A DNA stretch of 29,864 nt, taken from positions 1 to 29,864 of the forward strand of contig CANKNL010000005.1 in assembly GCA_947483345.1 (NCBI GenBank). The letters run 5' to 3'. Shown here in pieces: positions 22,661 to 29,864 of the stretch; positions within the stretch are counted from its first letter, which is position 1, and each line of letters opens with the position of its first letter. Under the pieces are notes generated by a model. It was not told the DNA's origin. It saw nothing but the letters and a program-made list of their open reading frames with translations, and did no database searches. The stretch comes from Chitinophagaceae bacterium. Its GTDB lineage: Bacteria > Bacteroidota > Bacteroidia > Chitinophagales > Chitinophagaceae. The position numbers were made by a program, and so were the translations under genes.

Positions 22661-24934
22661 TTATTTTCCGGATTCAAATTCTCTTCTGATAATATTCAAT
22701 GCAGCGCCGGCTTTAAACCATTCAATCTGTTGTTCGTTATACGTATGATTAACCTGTATGCTGTCAGCAGTACCATCAGCATGATTAAAAACCATCTGCA
22801 ATGGTTTGCCTGGTGCAAAGCTGGTTAAGCCAACGATGTCTATACGGTCATCTTCCTGAATTTTATCATAATCGTCTTTATCAGCAAAGGTTAAACCCAG
22901 CATGCCTTGTTTCTTTAAATTGGTTTCATGAATACGGGCAAACGATTTTACAAGTACTGCACGAACCCCCAAAAAACGGGGCTCCATGGCCGCATGTTCT
23001 CTGGAAGAACCTTCTCCATAATTTTCATCACCCACAACTACAGAACCCACGCCAGCAGCTTTATACGCCCTTTGTGTACCGGGTACGGTTCCATATTCGC
23101 CGGTCAGTTGGTTTTTAACTGTATCTGTTTTTTCGTTAAAAAAATTAAGGGCTCCAATGAGCATATTGTTGCTGATATTATCGAGGTGACCACGGAATTT
23201 TAGCCAGGGGCCGGCCATAGATATATGATCCGTTGTACACTTGCCTTTTGCCTTGATCAGTAATTTTAAACCCATTAAATCGGTGCCTTCCCAGGCTGCA
23301 AAGGGTTCAAGTATCTGAAGCCTGTCTGAAGTAGGCGACACTAAAACTTCAACCTTTGTTCCATCCTCGGCGGGTGCCTGAAAACCGGCATCTTCAACGG
23401 CAAATCCTTTTTGCGGCATTTCTATGCCCAGGGGTTCTTCCAATTTAAACTGCACGCCTTTATCGTTGGTCAGATAATCGGTTAAGGGATTAAATGACAG
23501 TGAGCCCGCAATGGCCAAAGCTGTAGTAATTTCGGGCGAAGCCACGAAGGCATGTGTATTGGGATTGCCATCATTTCTTTTTGAAAAATTCCGGTTGTAT
23601 GAGGTTACGATTGAATTTTTACGTGTTGGATCTGTTGAATGTCTGGCCCACTGACCAATACATGGTCCGCAGGCATTTGCTAAAACAACGCCGCCCATTT
23701 TTTCAAAAGTATCCAAAAATCCATCTCTTTCAACAGTATATCTTACCAACTCCGACCCGGGAGTAATGGTAAATTCGGCTTTGGCTTTAAAGCCATTATC
23801 GGTGGCCTGTTTGGCTATGGAAGCTGCACGGGTAATATCCTCATAAGAAGAGTTGGTACAGGAACCTATTAAGCCAACTTCCATTTTATCGGGCCAGCCA
23901 TTCACTTTCACTGCATCAGCAAATTTAGATATGGGCCAGGCCAGATCGGGCGTAAATGGTCCGTTGATATGTGGTTCCAGTTCGGATAAATTAATTTCAA
24001 TTACCTGGTCAAAATAGTTTGTAGGGTCGGCATAAACGGCCTCATCACCGGTAAGATGCTGGGCAATGGCATCAGCGGCTTCGGCCACATCGGCTCTGTT
24101 GGTTCCTTTTAAATAGTCGGCCATTTTTGCATCATAACCAAAGATGGAAGTGGTAGCACCAATTTCGGCACCCATATTACAAATGGTTCCTTTTCCTGTA
24201 CAGGATAATGAAGTGGCGCCATCACCAAAATATTCAAGAATTGCACCGGTACCACCTTTTACAGTTAAAATACCGGCCACTTTTAAAATGATATCTTTCG
24301 AAGCGGTCCACCCGCTTAATTTACCGGTTAATTTAACACCGATCAGTTTTGGAAATTTTAGTTCCCATGGTAATCCTGCCATCACATCACAGGCATCTGC
24401 TCCGCCAACACCAATGGCTACAATGCCTAATCCGCCTGCATTTACGGTATGGCTATCGGTACCGATCATCATACCACCCGGGAACGCATATTGTTCCAAA
24501 ACCACCTGGTGTATAATACCTGCACCCGGTTTCCAGAAGCCAATGCCATACTTATCGGAAACAGAGGCCAGGAAATCGTATACTTCTTTATTCTGAGTTT
24601 TTGCTTTTGAAAGATCTGCACTAGCGCCTACCTCGGCCTGTATCAGGTGATCGCAATGCACGGTTGATGGTACAGCTACCTGTGTTCTGCCTGCCTGCAT
24701 AAATTGTAAAAGCGCCATCTGGGCTGTGGCATCCTGCATGGCCACACGATCCGGAGCGAATTCAACATAATCTTTTCCTCTTTCAAATGCCCTTGTAGCT
24801 GCTCCCTGCCAAAGGTGGGCATATAATATTTTTTCTGTTAAAGTAAGGGGTTTGCCGGTTGCTTTACGGGCAGCATCGATACGGCTGCCAAAGTTGCTAT
24901 ACAACTTTTTAATCATGTTAATGTCGAAGGCCAT
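22661..24934 (-). CDS. acn: Aconitate hydratase, mitochondrial-like type
   Basis: Interconverts citrate and isocitrate in the TCA cycle with a [4Fe-4S] cluster. The 757 residues match the mitochondrial-type branch rather than the longer AcnA/IRP type. The cluster ligands are Cys359 (IGSCTNSS) and Cys422/Cys425 (CGPCIGQW). Other typical stretches are PSTVHCDHLI, GTDSHTVNAGGLG, RNFSKRNDGNPNTHAF and GDENYGEGSSREHAAMEPR. The swivel domain is complete. It is a single-gene unit with its own terminator. The start MAFDINMIKKLY is typical of Bacteroidota aconitases. Confidence 0.97.
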   Translation of the reverse strand: MAFDINMIKKLYSNFGSRIDAARKATGKPLTLTEKILYAHLWQGAATRAFERGKDYVEFAPDRVAMQDATAQMALLQFMQAGRTQVAVPSTVHCDHLIQAEVGASADLSKAKTQNKEVYDFLASVSDKYGIGFWKPGAGIIHQVVLEQYAFPGGMMIGTDSHTVNAGGLGIVAIGVGGADACDVMAGLPWELKFPKLIGVKLTGKLSGWTASKDIILKVAGILTVKGGTGAILEYFGDGATSLSCTGKGTICNMGAEIGATTSIFGYDAKMADYLKGTNRADVAEAADAIAQHLTGDEAVYADPTNYFDQVIEINLSELEPHINGPFTPDLAWPISKFADAVKVNGWPDKMEVGLIGSCTNSSYEDITRAASIAKQATDNGFKAKAEFTITPGSELVRYTVERDGFLDTFEKMGGVVLANACGPCIGQWARHSTDPTRKNSIVTSYNRNFSKRNDGNPNTHAFVASPEITTALAIAGSLSFNPLTDYLTNDKGVQFKLEEPLGIEMPQKGFAVEDAGFQAPAEDGTKVEVLVSPTSDRLQILEPFAAWEGTDLMGLKLLIKAKGKCTTDHISMAGPWLKFRGHLDNISNNMLIGALNFFNEKTDTVKNQLTGEYGTVPGTQRAYKAAGVGSVVVGDENYGEGSSREHAAMEPRFLGVRAVLVKSFARIHETNLKKQGMLGLTFADKDDYDKIQEDDRIDIVGLTSFAPGKPLQMVFNHADGTADSIQVNHTYNEQQIEWFKAGAALNIIRREFESGK

Positions 24935-24951
24935 AGTAAAAATTTAATAAT

Positions 24952-25054
24952 GTGCTAATTTGCTGTTTTGCTAATTGATGGACGGGTTAAATAAGGGTTG
25001 ATTGCACCGGATTCATTAGCAAATCAGCTAATTATTGAATCAGCTAATCAATGA
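24952..25054. repeat. Inverted pair of tandem octamer repeats upstream of aconitase
   Basis: Three 8-base units at 24952-24975 (TTGCTAAT type) face five units at 25015-25054 (ATTAGCAA / ATCAGCTA type). The reverse complement of 25015-25038 matches the first arm at most positions, including TTTGCTAAT at the inner end. About 39 bases separate the arms. The element lies in the divergent spacer between aconitase and the PspC-like gene, so it could affect transcription of either. Confidence 0.7.
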
Positions 25055-25093
25055 GGTGCAAATTTACGAAATCAGAAGCATTTTTTAAAGTCC

Positions 25094-25125
25094 TTTGTTT
25101 TTAGATGAAAATCTGTTTAATTTAG
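25094..25125 (+). promoter_or_regulatory. Possible promoter of the PspC-like gene
   Basis: TTTG at 25094-25097 and TAATTTAG at 25118-25125 (seven of eight to TAnnTTTG), 24 bases apart. The ATG at 25130 would be at or near the transcription start, giving a leaderless mRNA. The same TAATTTAG precedes the SET gene. Confidence 0.45.
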
Positions 25126-25129
25126 CACT

Positions 25130-25351
25130 ATGAATCGGATTAAACATTTTATTGAGTGGCATATTTTTGGTGTATGTTCTGCTATTGGCGAAAGAATGGG
25201 CATTGCTACATCAACCATCCGTAAGTATTTTATTTATATGTCGTTTATGACGTTCGGCTCACCTGTAATCATTTATCTTTTTGTGGCGTTTTGGTTAAAC
25301 ATCAAACGGTATATATTAAATGCCAGAAGAAATCCATTGCGGAATTTGTAA
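25130..25351 (+). CDS. PspC-domain-like small membrane protein
   Basis: A 73-residue protein with the PspC fold order: a short amphipathic start, GVCSAIGERMGIATSTIRKYF (compare GVCxGIAexxgidxxxvR in PspC) and a hydrophobic segment of about 25 residues (YMSFMTFGSPVIIYLFVAFWL). It should sit in the inner membrane with a basic C-terminal tail. PspC proteins take part in envelope stress responses in some bacteria; no other psp genes are nearby, so its role here is open. Length fits single-domain PspC proteins. Confidence 0.78.
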   Translation: MNRIKHFIEWHIFGVCSAIGERMGIATSTIRKYFIYMSFMTFGSPVIIYLFVAFWLNIKRYILNARRNPLRNL

Positions 25352-25486
25352 ACAGGGCCCATTTAACCTCCCTCAAGTGTAGGATAATCCAAAATGTTTT
25401 AACGAAGAGTAAAGGATCGTCTGTAATTTAGATGTACTGCCCAATCGGGTTCCTGCTCCTATGGATAGGCGTTAGGGCTGAGGCCG

Positions 25487-26305
25487 CTATAAGGCTTTTC
25501 TGATGCGTACTAATTTTTCCAGCAAGCCTTCCAGCAGATCCAGTTTAAGCATATTGGCGCCATCGCTTTTGGCAACTGCAGGGTTGGGGTGGGTTTCAAT
25601 AAACAGGCCATCAGCACCGGTTGCAATGGCAGCCTTGGCAATGGTTTCAATCAGTTCGGGATTACCGCCTGTAATACCGGCCGTTTGATTGGGTTGTTGT
25701 AGTGCATGGGTACAATCCATGATCACAGGAACATTAATGTCTTTCATCCAGGTGATGTTACGGTAATCAACAACCAGGTCGGTATACCCAAAAGTATTAC
25801 CTCTTTCAATTAATCCAACCTGATGATTTCCGGCAGCATTTATTTTTTCAACAGCAAACTTCATCGACGGGCCGTTTAAAAATTGCCCCTTTTTTACGTT
25901 AACGATCTTTCCGGTTTTTGCAGCAGCGATCAACAGATCTGTCTGGCGGCAAAGAAAGGCCGGTATCTGTAAAATATCTACGTATTGGGCTGCCATAGCC
26001 GCTTCCTCAGCTGTATGAATATCGGTTGTTGTTGGGATGGAAAATTTTTCGCCAACCTGTTTTATCAATTTCAATGCCGTTTCATCACCAATGCCTGTAA
26101 AGGAATTGGCAGATGTACGGTTTGCTTTGCGGTAAGAGGCTTTAAATATATAAGGAATCTCAAGCCTTGCACAGATGGCTGCAACTTTTTCGGCAATACC
26201 CATCACGATCTCATCACTTTCTACCACACATGGCCCTGCAATGAGAAAAAAATTATTGTCGTTATATTTTTGATTGCGGAACAGGTCTTTTAAATATTTT
26301 TCCAT
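25487..26305 (-). CDS. kdsA: 3-deoxy-8-phosphooctulonate synthase (KDO-8-phosphate synthase)
   Basis: Condenses arabinose 5-phosphate with phosphoenolpyruvate to KDO-8-phosphate for lipopolysaccharide inner core. The 272 residues are typical. The start FLIAGPCVVESDE carries Cys26, the metal-binding residue of the metal-dependent class (as in Aquifex); the E. coli metal-free class has Asn there. FKASYRKANRTS, TTTDIHTAEEA, LQIPAFLCRQTDLL, VKKGQFLNGPSM and IETHPNPAVAKSDG are further family marks. A perfect -7 box ends five bases before the ATG. No other kds genes are in the window. Confidence 0.97.
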   Translation of the reverse strand: MEKYLKDLFRNQKYNDNNFFLIAGPCVVESDEIVMGIAEKVAAICARLEIPYIFKASYRKANRTSANSFTGIGDETALKLIKQVGEKFSIPTTTDIHTAEEAAMAAQYVDILQIPAFLCRQTDLLIAAAKTGKIVNVKKGQFLNGPSMKFAVEKINAAGNHQVGLIERGNTFGYTDLVVDYRNITWMKDINVPVIMDCTHALQQPNQTAGITGGNPELIETIAKAAIATGADGLFIETHPNPAVAKSDGANMLKLDLLEGLLEKLVRIRKAL

Positions 26306-26309
26306 TGTG

Positions 26310-26317
26310 CAAAGTTA
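26310..26317 (-). promoter_or_regulatory. -7 box (TAACTTTG) of kdsA
   Basis: A perfect TAnnTTTG match on the minus strand, followed by C. Only four bases separate it from the kdsA ATG (26305), so the transcript would be leaderless or nearly so. Confidence 0.55.
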
Positions 26318-26421
26318 AGGTGTAAATTGAATACACTGATTATTGCAGCTTTCACGAATTATTTTTTAAAAAATTCGTGTAATTTGTGTAATTCTATGAC
26401 ATTCGTACAATAATTAAAATT

Positions 26422-27363
26422 ATGGCAAAAGAAAAAATATTAGTCATTGGTGCTTCGGGGCAAATTGGGGTGGAACTGACACTGGCGCTTCGTAAAATGT
26501 ATGGTAATTATAATGTAGTCGCATCAGATCTGCGGGAAGAAAATGATTTGTTAAAAGGTACAGGCCCATATGTGAGCCTGGATGTGATGAATAAGGAAAT
26601 GCTGCATGTTCAGGTGATCCGGCAGGGGATTACACAGATTTATTTACTGGCAGCCATCCTTTCTGCCACGGGCGAAAAAAATCCACATTTAGCCTGGAGT
26701 TTAAATATGCAAAGTTTATTAAACGTACTGGATATTGCCAAAGAAGAAAATTTGCATAAGGTGTTTTGGCCAAGTAGTATTGCTGTATTCGGGCCTACTT
26801 CACCAAAACAAAATTGTCCCCAACAAACCGTGATAGAACCTACTACTGTATATGGTATCAGCAAATATGCCGGTGAATTTTGGTGCAATTATTTTTTTAA
26901 CCGGTATGGCATTGATGTAAGAAGTATCCGTTATCCGGGGTTGATCAGTTATAAAAGTGAGCCCGGTGGCGGCACAACTGATTACGCTATAGAAATTTTC
27001 CATAACGCTCTTGAAACAAAAAAATACACCTGTTTTTTAAGGGAAGATACCTATCTGCCCATGATGTATATGCCTGATGCCATTCGCGCTACCATTGAAT
27101 TAATGGAAGCAGATGCGTCAAAAATATCAATCAGAACATCCTATAATATTTCGGGCATGAGTTTTTCGCCAAAAGAAATTGGGGATGAAATTAAAAAGCA
27201 TATCCCTGATTTTTCGATCAGTTATCAACCTGATTACCGTCAGCCAATTGCAGATAGCTGGCCGCAGAGCATTGAGGATTCGGTTGCCCGTAAAGACTGG
27301 GGCTGGAAAGAAGAGTTTGCTTTGGACAGGATGGTGAATGATATGCTGGAGAATTTGGGTTAG
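26422..27363 (+). CDS. NAD-dependent epimerase-like L-threonine 3-dehydrogenase (SDR type)
   Basis: A 313-residue extended short-chain dehydrogenase/reductase. The Rossmann motif GASGQIG is at 10-16. The catalytic YxxxK is Tyr144/Lys148 (VYGISKYAGE), with Ser118/Ser119 in WPSSIAVFGP. The stretches RYPGLISYKSEPGGGTTDYA and TYLPMMYMPDAIRAT are the marks I associate with the epimerase-like threonine dehydrogenases of Bacteroidota. These oxidise L-threonine to 2-amino-3-ketobutyrate. No kbl (the usual next step) is in the window, so an epimerase with another substrate is not excluded. The gene stands alone between divergent kdsA and the convergent response regulator. Confidence 0.85.
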   Translation: MAKEKILVIGASGQIGVELTLALRKMYGNYNVVASDLREENDLLKGTGPYVSLDVMNKEMLHVQVIRQGITQIYLLAAILSATGEKNPHLAWSLNMQSLLNVLDIAKEENLHKVFWPSSIAVFGPTSPKQNCPQQTVIEPTTVYGISKYAGEFWCNYFFNRYGIDVRSIRYPGLISYKSEPGGGTTDYAIEIFHNALETKKYTCFLREDTYLPMMYMPDAIRATIELMEADASKISIRTSYNISGMSFSPKEIGDEIKKHIPDFSISYQPDYRQPIADSWPQSIEDSVARKDWGWKEEFALDRMVNDMLENLG

Positions 27364-27403
27364 TGAAAAGTGAAAATTCAAAAGTAAAAAATCAAAAATA
27401 AAA
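27362..27403 (+). repeat. Six-unit tandem heptamer repeat, AGTGAAA type
   Basis: Six contiguous 7-base units start in the stop codon of the preceding gene: AGTGAAA twice, then ATTCAAA, AGTAAAA, AATCAAA, AATAAAA. Phase is exact. It is the A-rich partner of the T-rich array at 27452-27472. Confidence 0.7.
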
Positions 27404-27451
27404 CCCTAGATAAGAGTGATGTGCTATGTCATAGGAGGGCTCAGTTTTAAA

Positions 27452-27472
27452 TTTTGCCTTTTGCCTTTTTCT
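27452..27472 (-). repeat. Tandem heptamer repeat, TTTTGCC type, before regulator stop
   Basis: Three 7-base units (TTTTGCC, TTTTGCC, TTTTTCT) end one base before the stop codon of the minus-strand response regulator. Read on that strand they are A-rich (GGCAAAA), mirroring the array after the convergent gene. No clear terminator hairpin exists in this 109-base spacer. Confidence 0.6.
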
Positions 27473-28114
27473 TTAAATCAGTTTATGCTCATAAGCATAT
27501 TTAACCAGCCCGATAACACTGCTGGTAGCGGTTTTGCGAAAAATATTTTTACGATGGGTTTCAATTGTACGTTCGCTCAGAAATAATTTTTCGGCAATTT
27601 GCTTATTGCTTAATTCTTTTTCTATTAGCTTGATGATTTCAATTTCCCGCGATGTTAAATGGGCAACTTCATTTTCTTTTTTGAGGTTACTGGCACGGCC
27701 CATTTCATATAAAACCTCATCGCTGAAATAGATCCCCCCTGCCGCTATTTTTTCCAAAGCATTGGCCAGTTCTTGTTTGCCAATATTTTTTAAAACATAA
27801 CCCGAAATATCAGCGTCATCAATCATTTGATTAACCAAATCGCCCTGGCCACTCATGCTAAGCGCTAATATTTTTATATCCGGGAATTGTTGATGAACAG
27901 CTTTTGATAATTCGGCACCATTGAGGCCAGGCATCATCACATCAGTTAATAATATATGGATTGATTTCTTTTCCAGAAGTGACATTAATTCCAGTGGCCG
28001 GGTACATTCAATGATCACTTCAAACTGATCGTGTCCGTGGAGTAACGATTTTAAGCCATCAATTACAATCTGATGGTCATCAACAATACCTAAAGTTATT
28101 TTATTGTTTTTCAT
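27473..28114 (-). CDS. NarL/FixJ-family response regulator
   Basis: A 213-residue two-component regulator. The receiver domain (residues 1-~125) has Asp12/Asp13 (IVDDHQ), the phosphoryl-accepting Asp58 (LLTDVMMPGLNG) and the Lys of GYVLKN. The LuxR-type helix-turn-helix is at about 150-205 (LTSREIEIIKLIEKELSNKQIA, then LSERTIETHRKNIF). It follows the histidine kinase gene by 52 bases on the same strand, a standard pair. Targets are unknown. Confidence 0.95.
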   Translation of the reverse strand: MKNNKITLGIVDDHQIVIDGLKSLLHGHDQFEVIIECTRPLELMSLLEKKSIHILLTDVMMPGLNGAELSKAVHQQFPDIKILALSMSGQGDLVNQMIDDADISGYVLKNIGKQELANALEKIAAGGIYFSDEVLYEMGRASNLKKENEVAHLTSREIEIIKLIEKELSNKQIAEKLFLSERTIETHRKNIFRKTATSSVIGLVKYAYEHKLI

Positions 28115-28166
28115 TTTGGATGGGCGTTATCACCGCATTCGGTAAAAATAAAGTGTGTTAACCTAT

Positions 28167-29864
28167 TTAATGTGCAAAGGGTACATGAATAGCCACCAGT
28201 GTTCCCTTACCCGGTGAACTGTCAAAATCAACTGTGCCCTTTAAAAAATGAATCCTCGAACTGATATTCTTTAATCCAATGCCCTCAAATTTTTCTTTAT
28301 CATTAATGTCAAAACCACAGCCATTATCTTCAACCGTTGCTGCTATACCGTCTGAATCTTTAATCAAAGATATGTCCAGATTAGTTGCCCCTGCATGTTT
28401 TATCACATTATTCACACATTCCTGTATGACCCTGTATAATACCGTTTCTGTATTGTTATCCAGCCTGTCCTGCAATCCTTCGGTGTGCAGACTTATTTGG
28501 ATGATGCGGTTATCCAGTTTATCTAAAAAAGCCTGCACGGCACTGGTGAGGCCCGTTTTTAATAGGGCATTTGGCATCATCTGGTGACTTACACTTCTTA
28601 TTTCTTTACAACTGTCATCAACCAAACTAGTCAATCTTTCAAACGTTATTTTTTGTGTGTCATTTGCAAAAATCAATTCATTTTCAAAAGCAGATAAATT
28701 CATTTTGGCTGCACTCATCATTTGGCCTACGCCATCATGCAGGTCTGCGGCAATTCGCCGCCGTTCATTTTCTTCGGCGTTGATGATGGCCCAGGTTGCC
28801 AGATCCTGCTGTTTCATAACTTCGGACTGCAAATTCATTTTGTTTTGTAACTGTCTTTTACGGTAAAAAATGATCCCCGATAAGATCAACAGGGCTACAC
28901 TGCCTGTTAATCCCCAAAGCAGGTAATTTTTTCTGCTGATTTCGGCTTGCTGTAATTTTAATTGCTGCTCTTTTTTTACTGTTTGATAAATGGTTTCCAG
29001 TTCAACAATTTTACTTTCAGTTTTTTCATTAATGAGACTGTCTTTTATGGTATAGGCCATTTTAAGGGCCGCAAAGGCCTTGTCGTTTTCATGGATGGTT
29101 TTAAACAAATCGCTCAGCACCAGGAAGGCACCATACTGGCCCTGTTTATAGCCGGTTAAATTGGCCAACTTGATAGCATGCGTGAGGTAGCCGGTTGCTT
29201 CAGTATATTTTTTCTGCATCATCATTAATGTGCCAAGATTAAGATAGCTGTCTGCCTGTTGCTTTTTATTACCAAATGATGAATCTATCTGAATACACAA
29301 ATAAAAATATTTTTTAGCCTCATCAAAGCGATTGCTGTACATGTAACAATTGGCCATATTATCATAAAAAGAGGATTTGTAAAATCCGGCATTTTCAGCT
29401 TCACATAATTGTATGCCCTGGCTGTCGAGGGCTAAAGCTTCTTTATATTTTCCTTCCATACCGTATACATTGGCCAATGTATGCAGGGTATTAATTTTAA
29501 TTTTAGTGTCAACGATTTTTGGAAACAGTCGTAAATTATTTTCCAAGATGGCGACGGCCCTGGGTAAATCATTTTTTATCTGGTATACCTGGGCCATAAC
29601 CGTTTGGGCTTTTAAAACGCCTGCGGCATCTGATTTTTTTTCTAAAATAGTTAGGGCGGCAATGGCTTTTTCAATGGCTATATCATAGTTCCCTTTATCA
29701 ACGTGATACGAACTGATGGCCAGCAGGCAATACGCTTTAAGTGAATCATTATGAATTTTTTCAGCGAGGGCGATTGCTTTTTGTGTATAATTAAACAGCA
29801 ATTCATATTGTCCTTTGGCACTGTAAGCCAGTGCGATGTATAAATAGCAACTGCTGATACCATA
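28167..29864 (-). CDS. TPR-containing sensor histidine kinase, 5'-truncated by window edge
   Basis: The partner kinase of the NarL-type regulator. The frame is open to the window end: upstream of the TTG at 29801 it reads YGISSCYLYIALAYSAKGQ, a TPR motif, so the true start is outside. Several TPR units (for example AQVYQIKNDLPRAVAIL, ANVYGMEGKYKEALAL, YLNLGTLMMMQKKYTEA) fill the N-terminal half and are probably periplasmic. One membrane helix follows (YLLWGLTGSVALLILSGIIFY). Next come a coiled coil, a HisKA_3 domain with the phospho-His in ADLHDGVGQ (codon 28737-28739), and a HATPase domain with N box ECVNNVIKHA and G boxes DNGCGF and GIGLKNI. The TPR part may bind a protein or signal; the stimulus is unknown. 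Confidence 0.93.
   Translation of the reverse strand, partial: YGISSCYLYIALAYSAKGQYELLFNYTQKAIALAEKIHNDSLKAYCLLAISSYHVDKGNYDIAIEKAIAALTILEKKSDAAGVLKAQTVMAQVYQIKNDLPRAVAILENNLRLFPKIVDTKIKINTLHTLANVYGMEGKYKEALALDSQGIQLCEAENAGFYKSSFYDNMANCYMYSNRFDEAKKYFYLCIQIDSSFGNKKQQADSYLNLGTLMMMQKKYTEATGYLTHAIKLANLTGYKQGQYGAFLVLSDLFKTIHENDKAFAALKMAYTIKDSLINEKTESKIVELETIYQTVKKEQQLKLQQAEISRKNYLLWGLTGSVALLILSGIIFYRKRQLQNKMNLQSEVMKQQDLATWAIINAEENERRRIAADLHDGVGQMMSAAKMNLSAFENELIFANDTQKITFERLTSLVDDSCKEIRSVSHQMMPNALLKTGLTSAVQAFLDKLDNRIIQISLHTEGLQDRLDNNTETVLYRVIQECVNNVIKHAGATNLDISLIKDSDGIAATVEDNGCGFDINDKEKFEGIGLKNISSRIHFLKGTVDFDSSPGKGTLVAIHVPFAH

Noticed and set aside
22545..22748. 67-codon plus-strand open frame upstream of and into the aconitase 3' end
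   Set aside because: It runs through the aconitase terminator and antisense to the real gene.

Overview
The window looks like a chromosomal segment of a Bacteroidota bacterium, most likely of the Chitinophagaceae. The signs are an AT-rich genome, TAnnTTTG-type -7 promoter boxes, few Shine-Dalgarno sites, a type IX secretion sorting domain, SprB-like repeats, a DUF4954 protein, an SDR-type threonine dehydrogenase and a TPR-type sensor kinase with a LuxR-type regulator. The taxonomic call is inference from these traits. No rRNA, tRNA, CRISPR array, IS element or prophage was seen.

Positions 1-5250: the 3' part of a homogentisate dioxygenase gene cut by the window edge, a small unassigned protein with a clear terminator, and a 1142-residue secreted protein with four six-cysteine repeats and a C-terminal T9SS domain. 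Positions 5490-9423: one ribosomal/RNA polymerase operon (infA-rpmJ-rpsM-rpsK-rpsD-rpoA-rplQ) between a good promoter and a strong terminator. rpmJ (38 codons) is included. Its intergenic spacers are long and carry hairpins and 7-base periodic repeats. carA and aroQ follow.

Positions 11077-17640: on the minus strand an exported parvulin-like PPIase, a SIMPL-domain protein, a DUF4954 beta-helix protein and glmS; on the plus strand an exported histidine phosphatase. Positions 17696-20227: the most interesting unit, a two-gene minus-strand operon. It pairs a soluble protein made of PRC-barrel, MgtE-N and CBS domains with an NRAMP-family transporter whose metal-site motifs are DNDAGG and APW, as in the magnesium-transporting NRMT branch. 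This looks like a split Mg2+ uptake system in which the sensor half of MgtE works with an unrelated permease.

Positions 20509-25351: a small SET-domain protein, a lipoprotein combining four SprB-like repeats with a CX4CH cytochrome-like domain, aconitase and a PspC-like membrane protein. Positions 25487-29864: kdsA (metal-dependent class), an L-threonine dehydrogenase-like SDR, and a NarL-type response regulator with its TPR histidine kinase, the latter cut by the right edge.

A recurring theme is short tandem 7- or 8-base degenerate repeats in many intergenic spacers, sometimes as inverted pairs. They resemble in organisation the heptameric STRR sequences of cyanobacteria but have different sequences.
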